DNA from: Kineosporia sp. A_224
Lineage (GTDB): Bacteria; Actinomycetota; Actinomycetes; Actinomycetales; Kineosporiaceae
Reading direction: 5' to 3'
DNA: 42,677 nucleotides
Assembly: GCF_002198655.1 (NCBI RefSeq)
Contig: NZ_MWLN01000171.1
Coordinates: forward strand, 1 to 42,677
Every line of letters begins with the position of its first letter. Position 1 is the stretch's first letter. Position numbers and translations under genes: made by a program. The notes below the pieces were generated by a model. It worked only from the letters and a program-made list of their open reading frames with translations. It was not told where the DNA came from and searched no databases. Of this stretch, positions 37,297-42,677 are shown in pieces.

Positions 37297-39090
37297 TCAG
37301 GGCTCGCGGCGGGAGGGGCCCCGGTCGAGGACGAGCCGCTCCGGGGTGTGCAGCCGGACCATGGTGCGCCCGACGGACTTCGGCACGGTCCGCCGGGTCA
37401 GCAGGGACACCCCGACCATGACGGCGAACGCGGTCGGCACGGTCCAGGCCGCGGGCTGCGCGAGCAGGGCCCCGAGCAGGCCGGGGGAGGAGCCGACGGA
37501 CGTCGCGGCGTCGGTGAACCTCGCGCCGAAGACGATCGTCCACAGCACCGCGCCGGACGCGAGCGAGCCGCCGACGACGAGGCCCGCGACCGCGCCGGCC
37601 TTGGTCAGCCCGCGCCACCAGATCCCCAGGACGAGCAGCGGGCAGAACGTCGAGGCGGCCACCGCGAACGCGAGCCCGACGGTGTCGGCCAGGCTCGTGC
37701 GCAGCGTCGCGAAGGAGAGCACGATCGGGACGGCGACGGCGAGGACGGCGCCCAGCCGGAAGCCGCGGACCGTCGAGCGCAGCCGGCCGCGCAGCAGGTC
37801 CTGGGAGAGCACCCCGGCGACCGACACGGTGAGCCCGCTCGACGTCGAGAGGAACGCGGCGAACGCCCCCGCGACGAGGAGCATCGAGACCCCGGTCGCC
37901 CACGGCTCGGGGAGCATCCGGCTCGGCAGCAGGAGCACGACGGCGTCCGTGCGGCCGGTGAGCAGCAGGTCGGGGGCGTAGATCCGGCCCATCGCCCCGT
38001 AGAACGGCGTGAAGACGTAGAACGCCCCGAGCAGCCCGATGACGACGAGCGTCGTCCGGCGTGCGGCGCGGCCGTCGGGGTTGGTGTAGAAGCGCACGAG
38101 GACGTGCGGCAGGCCCATCGTGCCGAAGAAGAGGGCGAGCAGGAGCGAGTAGAGCCGGTACGTCGGGTGGTCGCGGCCACCGGCCCCGGCGAGCGGCTGG
38201 GACCAGGTCGCGCCGTCCGCCGCCCGCACGCTCTCGACGTGCGGCACGACCGAGCCGGCGGGCAGGGTCACCTCGCTGCCGCCCTCGACGACGCGCCGCC
38301 CGGTCTCCAGGACGACCGGCCCGTCGACGCGGACGCCGTCCAGCGTGCCGCGCATCGTCACCGGGACGGCCTCGTCGACCCGCAGCCGGACGGTGTCGGG
38401 CACCCTGACCGTCGTCGCCTCCCGGACCGTCGGCAGCTGCGGCCGGGACGGGTCCGGGGCGCCGTCCGACTGCCACGCGACCGCGAGGATGAGCACCCGG
38501 ACGGCGATCGCGGTGAGCTTGAGCCAGAACTGGAACGCCTGGACGAACGTCACCGAGCGCATGCCGCCCGCGACGACGTTGAGCATGACGACGACGCCGA
38601 CGACGAGCGCCCCGACCCAGCGCGGCGCGCCCGTGACCGTGCGCAGGGCCAGCCCGGCTCCCTGGAACTGGGGCAGCAGGTAGAGCCAGCCGATGCCGAC
38701 GACGAGCATCGACGCGAGCCGGCGCACGGTCCGCGAGGCGAGCCGGATCTCCGCGAAGTCGGGCAGCGTGTAGGCGCCCGAGCGGCGCAGCGGCGCGGCG
38801 ACGAGCGCGAGCAGCACGAGGTAGCCGGCGGTGTAGCCGACCGGGTACCAGAGGATGTCGACGCCGAAGGTGAGGACGAGCCCGGCGACCCCGAGGAACG
38901 ACGCCGCGGAGAGGTACTCCCCGCAGATCGCCGAGGCGTTCCAGCGCGGGCCGATCATCCGGCTCGCGACGTAGAAGTCGGACGTCGTCCGGGACAGCCG
39001 CAGGCCCACCGCACCGACCCCGAGGGTCGCGACCGCGACGAGGATGACGGACAGGACGGCGGGCCAGGCCGCGGTGTCGGTGGAGACCAC
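37297..39090 (-). CDS. second solute:sodium symporter with enlarged extracytoplasmic loop
   Basis: A 597-residue symporter of the same family as ActP. Signatures: SDFYVASRMIGPRWNASAIC, GEYLSAASFLGVAGLVLTFG, LNVVAGGMRSVTFVQAFQFW, LALFFGTMGLPHVLVRFYTN and GLAFAVAASTFCPLLVLGIW. Compared with ActP, the region before LALFFGTMGLPHVL is expanded by about 50-60 residues into a hydrophilic, beta-rich loop (about 210-320: VRVPDTVRLRVDEAVPVTMR, VVEGGSEVTLPAGSVVP). That suggests an added recognition or docking element. GTG 39090 begins 6 nt after the stop of a small membrane protein that takes the place of DUF485. It lies directly downstream of a LytS/LytTR system, which likely controls it. The substrate is probably a short-chain monocarboxylate. 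Confidence 0.9.
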   Translation of the reverse strand: MVSTDTAAWPAVLSVILVAVATLGVGAVGLRLSRTTSDFYVASRMIGPRWNASAICGEYLSAASFLGVAGLVLTFGVDILWYPVGYTAGYLVLLALVAAPLRRSGAYTLPDFAEIRLASRTVRRLASMLVVGIGWLYLLPQFQGAGLALRTVTGAPRWVGALVVGVVVMLNVVAGGMRSVTFVQAFQFWLKLTAIAVRVLILAVAWQSDGAPDPSRPQLPTVREATTVRVPDTVRLRVDEAVPVTMRGTLDGVRVDGPVVLETGRRVVEGGSEVTLPAGSVVPHVESVRAADGATWSQPLAGAGGRDHPTYRLYSLLLALFFGTMGLPHVLVRFYTNPDGRAARRTTLVVIGLLGAFYVFTPFYGAMGRIYAPDLLLTGRTDAVVLLLPSRMLPEPWATGVSMLLVAGAFAAFLSTSSGLTVSVAGVLSQDLLRGRLRSTVRGFRLGAVLAVAVPIVLSFATLRTSLADTVGLAFAVAASTFCPLLVLGIWWRGLTKAGAVAGLVVGGSLASGAVLWTIVFGARFTDAATSVGSSPGLLGALLAQPAAWTVPTAFAVMVGVSLLTRRTVPKSVGRTMVRLHTPERLVLDRGPSRREP

Positions 39091-39096
39091 GGGCGG

Positions 39097-39444
39097 TCAG
39101 TCCCGCTCGACGAGCTCGGCGAAGTCCCGCTCGGTGCGCTCGGCGGCCCGCACGAGCCACCAGGACGCCGCGAGCAGGAGCGGGTAGACGCTCCCCCCGA
39201 GCAGCAGCCACGGCAGCGGGACCGTGAGGATCCGGACGCTCGCCAGCCGCGGCTCGACGGTGAAGAGCACCGGCAGCGCCGCGAGGAACACCGCGACGAC
39301 CGCGAGCACCGTGAGCCCGCGCCGCAGCTGGGCCCGCAGCAGCGAGCGCATGTAGACCTCGCCGATGTCGGTCTGCTCGTCGATCTCGCGGGTCGGCGGC
39401 CGGTTCGGTGGGCGGGTGGCGGCGGCCATCCGCGGGTTGGTCAC
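39097..39444 (-). CDS. small two-helix membrane protein, partner of the second symporter
   Basis: About 115 residues if GTG 39444 is used. ATG 39429 (110 residues) is also possible, and neither has a clear ribosome-binding site at the usual distance. A hydrophilic N-terminus (REIDEQTDIGEVYMRSLLRA) precedes helix 1 (RRGLTVLAVVAVFLAALPVL) and helix 2 (VPLPWLLLGGSVYPLLLAAS). A short acidic tail, AAERTERDFAELVERD, follows. The two-helix plan and the position 6 nt before a symporter gene mirror DUF485, but sequence similarity is weak. It is probably an accessory subunit of the symporter. It is separated by 56 nt from the LytTR regulator upstream. Confidence 0.75.
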   Translation of the reverse strand: MTNPRMAAATRPPNRPPTREIDEQTDIGEVYMRSLLRAQLRRGLTVLAVVAVFLAALPVLFTVEPRLASVRILTVPLPWLLLGGSVYPLLLAASWWLVRAAERTERDFAELVERD

Positions 39445-39500
39445 CCGGACGCGTGCCGTCCGGTCCTTCCGGTCGCCGCGCCCTGCCGGCCGGGGCTCCG

Positions 39501-40286
39501 TCAGCGGGTTTCCCGGGTCAGGCTCGCGGCCCGGACGAGCCGGTCGCGCAGCTCCTTGGTGTGCCGGCGGCTCACCTGCAGCACCCGGTCGCCGAGCCGG
39601 ACGGCGCACCGCCCGCCGTCGATGCGGATCTCGTCGACGTGGGGGAGGGCCACGAGGGTGCTGCGGTGGATGCGGACGAAGCCTGCGCCCGCCCAGCGTT
39701 CCTCGAGCGTCGTCAGCGGGATCCGGACGAGGTGGCTGCTCGACGCGGTGTGCAGCCGCGCGTAGTCGCCGTGGGCCTCGACGAACCGCACCTGGGAGCG
39801 CTGCACGAACCGGGTCACGCCGCCGAGCTCGACGGCGATCGTCTCGTCCTCCGGGCCGGCGTCCGCCTCGACGGGGGCCGGGCCGATCGCCTCGACGACC
39901 CGCTTGACCGCCTCGGCGAGCCGCTCGGGCCGCACCGGCTTCATGACGTAGTCGGTCGCGCGCAGGTCGAAGGCGTCGATGGCGTGCTGGTCGTAGGCGG
40001 TGACGAAGACGACCTGGGGCCGCTGGGAGAACCGGGCGAGCACGCGGGCCAGGTCGAGGCCGTCGAGGCCGGGCATCTTGATGTCGCAGAAGATGACGTC
40101 GACCGGCTCGGCGTCCAGGGCCCGCAGCGCCTCGGCGCCGCTCGTCGCCGTCCGGATCGGGCCGACCCGCGGGTCCCGCGAGAGCAGCCAGGCGAGCTCC
40201 TCGCGCGCCGGTGCCTCGTCGTCCACGACGAGGGCACGCAGCGGAGAGCTCTCCGCGCGTGCCGCAGGCGTCGTCGCACCGGACAT
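39501..40286 (-). CDS. LytTR-family response regulator
   Basis: A 261-residue regulator. The receiver domain (about 15-130) has LRALVVDDEAPAREELAWLL, phospho-acceptor Asp near residue 65 in VDVIFCDIKMPGLDGLDLAR, VVFVTAYDQHAIDAFDLRAT and the lysine in DYVMKPVRPERLAEAVKR. The C-terminal LytTR DNA-binding domain (about 155-255) has VRFVEAHGDYARLHT, FVRIHRSTLVALPHVDEIRI, RVLQVSRRHTKELRDRLVRA. ATG 40286 lies 7 nt after TAACCT, suggesting a leaderless message. The LytS-type kinase is encoded two genes upstream. LytS/LytTR systems beside transporters control pyruvate or monocarboxylate uptake in other bacteria (BtsSR, YpdAB), so control of the downstream symporter is likely. Confidence 0.95.
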   Translation of the reverse strand: MSGATTPAARAESSPLRALVVDDEAPAREELAWLLSRDPRVGPIRTATSGAEALRALDAEPVDVIFCDIKMPGLDGLDLARVLARFSQRPQVVFVTAYDQHAIDAFDLRATDYVMKPVRPERLAEAVKRVVEAIGPAPVEADAGPEDETIAVELGGVTRFVQRSQVRFVEAHGDYARLHTASSSHLVRIPLTTLEERWAGAGFVRIHRSTLVALPHVDEIRIDGGRCAVRLGDRVLQVSRRHTKELRDRLVRAASLTRETR

Positions 40287-40293
40287 GCGCCTG

Positions 40294-40323
40294 AGGTTAA
40301 CGGGGACCACCCGTGGTTCTGAA
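40294..40323 (-). promoter_or_regulatory. leaderless promoter of the LytTR regulator with internal palindrome
   Basis: On the minus strand TTCAGA (40323-40318), an 18-bp spacer and TAACCT (40299-40294), ending 7 nt before ATG 40286. ACCAC/GTGGT half-sites (40306-40317) form a palindrome inside the spacer and could be an operator. Confidence 0.5.
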
Positions 40324-40338
40324 GGGGCAGGGGTGGTG

Positions 40339-40362
40339 GACCTGTGGCTCGACCTGTGGCTC
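40339..40362. repeat. exact 12-bp tandem direct repeat upstream of the LytTR gene
   Basis: GACCTGTGGCTC occurs at 40339-40350 and 40351-40362 with no gap. It lies about 16 bp upstream of the promoter -35 and touches the stop codon of the preceding gene. LytTR regulators bind direct repeats, so it is a candidate autoregulatory site, although LytTR half-sites are usually spaced further apart. Confidence 0.6.
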
Positions 40363-41386
40363 AGCCGGCGGCGGGGCAGCCCCGGTCCGCGATCCAGCGC
40401 TCGACGGCAGCCTCCAGGGCCGCCTGCGGGAAGCCGGTCACCTCGCTGAACACGTACGGCGTCTCGGCCTCGAGGTAGAGCGCCGCGGCGGCCTCCCGCA
40501 CGGACCCGGCCGGGCAGCCGTCGGTGCCGTCGGCGGCGTCGAGCTCGAGCGTCGCGACGATCGCCTGCCCGGGGCCGAGGTCGTACGGCAGCGGCGGCTG
40601 CGAGACCAGCCGGAGGCCGCCGGCGTCCGGTGCGGCCCGCGGGGTCACGAGCGTCGACAGGTTGCCGTGGTTGACGACGCGGACCGTGGCGACGCCGCCC
40701 CCGCCGTCCGAGGCGACGACGACGGCGACGTGCAGCCCGGTGCGCGAGGGCGGGCACAGCGGGTCGAGGACGTCGAGGAGCGTGTCGCGGTCGAGGATGG
40801 TCGCGAGCGCCGGGAACCGCCGTCCCTGCCGGTCGAGCTCGATGACCCGGACCCGCGCCGGGAGCACGCCGGAGGTCTCGCAGTCCGCGCTCACCGTCGC
40901 CGCGAGGGTCACGGATGCCTGCGGTGCGAGGGGCGCGGCGGGCGGGGTGTCGACCGTGGCCGTCCCGAGCCCGACGAGGTCGACGGCGACGACCCGGCGC
41001 TCGACGCCGCCCCGGTTCGTCAGCTCGACGGTCGCCCGGACGTGGTCGAGGTCGCCGCCCTCGCGGCCCGCGGGGCGGACGCGGGCGAACAGCCGGGCGT
41101 CGACCGGGGGGTCGGCGGTGACGTCGGAGGCGTCGTCCGCGGAGGCCGTCGGGGCCGCCGTCGAGGGCCGGGGGACGGGGCGGTCGTCCGGAGCGCCGTT
41201 CTGGGCGAGCCCGACGCCGACGAGCGCGAGGACGGCCAGCACGGAGGCGGTCGTCGGGCCGTACCGGTGGAGCCGGCCGCGGGGCGGCTGCGGCTCCTCG
41301 GTGGCCGCCGGGTCGTCGAGGTCGACGGTGCTGCCGCCGTCCAGCGGGGGCTGCGGCGCCGCGCTCCCGGTGACCTCCTTGCTCAT
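40361..41386 (-). CDS. single-pass membrane protein of unknown function between LytS and LytTR genes
   Basis: A 341-residue protein with no family I recognise. A Pro-rich cytoplasmic N-terminus of about 42 residues precedes a helix at 43-61 (GPTTASVLAVLALVGVGLAQ). A Pro/Thr/Ala linker (about 65-95) follows. Then come two beta-rich domains: DARLFARVRPAGREGG through ADCETSGVLPARVRVIELD, and GLHVAVVVASDGGGGVATVR through LGPGQAIVATLELDAADG. The pattern suggests immunoglobulin-like folds outside the cell. Four cysteines (ADCET, PLCPP, DGCPAG, RGCPAA) could form two disulphides. ATG 41386 follows the kinase stop by 14 nt, so the gene is in the kinase operon. An accessory ligand-sensing role for the two-component system is inferred. 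Confidence 0.75.
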   Translation of the reverse strand: MSKEVTGSAAPQPPLDGGSTVDLDDPAATEEPQPPRGRLHRYGPTTASVLAVLALVGVGLAQNGAPDDRPVPRPSTAAPTASADDASDVTADPPVDARLFARVRPAGREGGDLDHVRATVELTNRGGVERRVVAVDLVGLGTATVDTPPAAPLAPQASVTLAATVSADCETSGVLPARVRVIELDRQGRRFPALATILDRDTLLDVLDPLCPPSRTGLHVAVVVASDGGGGVATVRVVNHGNLSTLVTPRAAPDAGGLRLVSQPPLPYDLGPGQAIVATLELDAADGTDGCPAGSVREAAAALYLEAETPYVFSEVTGFPQAALEAAVERWIADRGCPAAG

Positions 41387-41400
41387 CTGGTGATTGTGGC

Positions 41401-42597
41401 CTAGCCGGCCCTGACGCCCGGGTGGAACTTGGGCACCCGGAAGCTCACCTTCGTGCCGGCGCCCGGGGCGGTCTCGACGACGAGGCCGTAGTCGTCCCCG
41501 AAGACCTGGCGCAGCCGGGCGTCGACGTTGCCCAGGCCGACGGAGTCCGCCTCGGACTCCCCGGCAAGGATCCGCCGCACGAGCTCCGGGTCGGTGCCGA
41601 CGCCGTCGTCCTCGACCCAGATGAGGGCCTCGGAGCCGGCGTCCTGGGCGCCGAGCGTCACGTGCCCGATGCCGGTCTTGCCCTCGAGGCCGTGCCGGAC
41701 GGCGTTCTCGACGAGGGGCTGGACGGCGAGGAAGGGGACGGCGACCGGCAGCACCTCGGGCGCGACGACGAGCTGCACCTGGAGCCGGTCGCCGAACCGG
41801 GCCTGCTCGAGCACGAGGTAACGCTCGATGTTGCGCAGCTCGTCGGCGAACGTCGTGAACTCGCCCCCGCGGCGGAAGGCGTACCGGGTGAAGTCCGCGA
41901 ACTCCAGGAGCAGCTCGCGGGCCCGCTCCGGATCGGTGCGGACGAAGCTCGCGATCGCGGCGAGCGAGTTGTAGACGAAGTGCGGGCTGATCTGTGCCCG
42001 CAGCGCCCGCAGCTCGGCCTCCGCGGCGCGCGACCGGGACTGGTCGAGGTCCGCGAGCTCGACCTGCGCCGACACCCACCGGGCCACCTCGTCGGTCGCC
42101 CGGACCAGCCCGGCGTTCGTCTCCGGCCCGTAGGCGATGAGCGCCCCGACGACCCGGTCCTCGCTCGTCACCGGCGAGACGACCGCCGTCCGGATCGGGC
42201 AGTCGACCGACCCGCAGAAGACCTCGGGGCCCTCCAGGACGACGCTGCGCCCGGTCCGCAGCACCTCGGCCGCGTGCGCGGCGGCCTGCGGGGCGTGGTG
42301 GTTGCCCGCGCCGTCCCAGGCGAGCGTCGACCCGGCGTCGGTGAGGGCGACCGCCGAGGTGCCGAGCAGCGTCCGCAGGTGCTTGGCGGCCCGGCTCGCC
42401 CCGGTCGGGGTGAGCCCCTCGCGCAGGTGCGGCGCCGCCAGCCCCGCCGTGTGCAGCGTCGCGAACGTCGCCCGGTCCGCGGGCCCGCCGAGGTCGCGCC
42501 CGCGCAGGATCGCCCACCCGATGACGAGCGCCACGAGTGCCACGACGACCGTGGCGGCAACGAGCACCACCCACGGCCCGATCCCGGCTGCGCCCAT
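41401..42597 (-). CDS. LytS-type sensor histidine kinase with GAF domain
   Basis: A 398-residue kinase. One N-terminal helix (about 10-32, VVLVAATVVVALVALVIGWA) is followed by a cytoplasmic GAF-like domain (about 45-170). This contains LLGTSAVALTDAGSTLAWDG, CGSVDCPIRTAVVSPV with two nearby cysteines, and VVGALIAYG. The His-kinase box is LRAQISPHFVYNSLAAIASF (His near residue 205). The ATPase domain has VPFLAVQPLVENAVRHGLEG, WVEDDGVGTDPELV and SVGLGNVDARLRQVFGDDYG, typical of the LytS/YehU group. It lacks the multi-helix 5TM sensor of LytS, so the signal is probably read by the GAF domain or by the membrane protein encoded next. ATG 42597 is chosen over GTG 42606 because of the -10 box 7 nt upstream. 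Confidence 0.95.
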   Translation of the reverse strand: MGAAGIGPWVVLVAATVVVALVALVIGWAILRGRDLGGPADRATFATLHTAGLAAPHLREGLTPTGASRAAKHLRTLLGTSAVALTDAGSTLAWDGAGNHHAPQAAAHAAEVLRTGRSVVLEGPEVFCGSVDCPIRTAVVSPVTSEDRVVGALIAYGPETNAGLVRATDEVARWVSAQVELADLDQSRSRAAEAELRALRAQISPHFVYNSLAAIASFVRTDPERARELLLEFADFTRYAFRRGGEFTTFADELRNIERYLVLEQARFGDRLQVQLVVAPEVLPVAVPFLAVQPLVENAVRHGLEGKTGIGHVTLGAQDAGSEALIWVEDDGVGTDPELVRRILAGESEADSVGLGNVDARLRQVFGDDYGLVVETAPGAGTKVSFRVPKFHPGVRAG

Positions 42598-42604
42598 GCG
42601 GTGC

Positions 42605-42610
42605 ACCGTA
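42605..42610 (-). promoter_or_regulatory. -10 box of a leaderless promoter (LytS-type kinase)
   Basis: TACGGT on the minus strand (42610-42605) followed by exactly 7 nt and ATG 42597. It has the same hexamer type and spacing as the boxes before the genes at 16838, 25731 and 40286. No other gene start is seen between here and the window end. Confidence 0.55.
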
Positions 42611-42677
42611 GCCGCCGGACGCAGGTGCCGGAACGACGTGCGCGGGCCGGACGGCGGGCGGTCGGGCGGGGCGCCGA

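Overview
The window is very GC-rich (third codon positions almost always G or C, many GTG starts, 4-bp ATGA/GTGA gene overlaps). It has several leaderless-type promoters and actinobacterial hallmark families (SigE-type ECF sigma factors, Asp23/AmaP cluster, DUF4173, MctC/ActP-type permeases). This points to a free-living high-GC Actinomycetota chromosome; genus cannot be fixed from the sequence. I see no tRNA, rRNA, CRISPR array, insertion sequence or phage gene.

Layout. (1) 24-6805: two tandem copies of a module made of a SigE-family ECF sigma factor translationally coupled to a ~910-residue membrane protein carrying two predicted beta-propellers; a perfect 17-bp hairpin ends it. (2) 6875-8381: a MerR-type regulator broken by a frameshift, divergent from a DinB-family protein. 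(3) 8497-10461: acetyl-CoA synthetase. (4) 10623-14373: a divergent pair of operons, an ECF sigma factor with a zinc-finger/Asp23 fusion on one side and a five-gene Asp23/AmaP envelope operon on the other, separated by a 22-bp inverted repeat. (5) 14480-16752: a third SigE-type sigma/membrane-protein module. (6) 16838-17590: an OmpR-type response regulator; its most plausible partner kinase and a DUF4173 membrane protein lie 8 kb further on (25731-28461). (7) The intervening block, 17611-25477, all on the minus strand, holds a HEPN/MNT toxin-antitoxin-like pair and a four-gene operon: GT1 glycosyltransferase, maltokinase/glucosamine-kinase-like enzyme, SIS-domain protein, and a kinase-M23-aminotransferase fusion. 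(8) 28489-29979: nitronate-monooxygenase-like flavoprotein; 30091-33321: two tandem secreted FG-GAP propeller proteins; 33441-34970: an unrecognised Rossmann-like protein. (9) 35056-42597: a monocarboxylate uptake locus, DUF485 plus ActP-type symporter, a second symporter with an enlarged loop plus small partner, and a LytS/LytTR two-component system with a membrane protein between kinase and regulator.

How parts may work together. Acetyl-CoA synthetase and the ActP operon are 27 kb apart, but each has a GTGA-N6-TCAC palindrome of the CRP/GlxR type upstream, suggesting shared cAMP-receptor-family control of acetate use; a third such site lies upstream of the Asp23 operon. The LytS/LytTR system next to the symporters resembles known pyruvate/monocarboxylate-sensing arrangements. 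Four ECF sigma factors in 15 kb, each coupled to a membrane or zinc-finger protein, make the left third an envelope-sensing region. The right-hand two-component genes and the response regulator/kinase pair all show a TAnnnT box 7 nt upstream of the start codon, as expected of leaderless mRNAs.

Family names come from motif recognition by eye; no database search was run.
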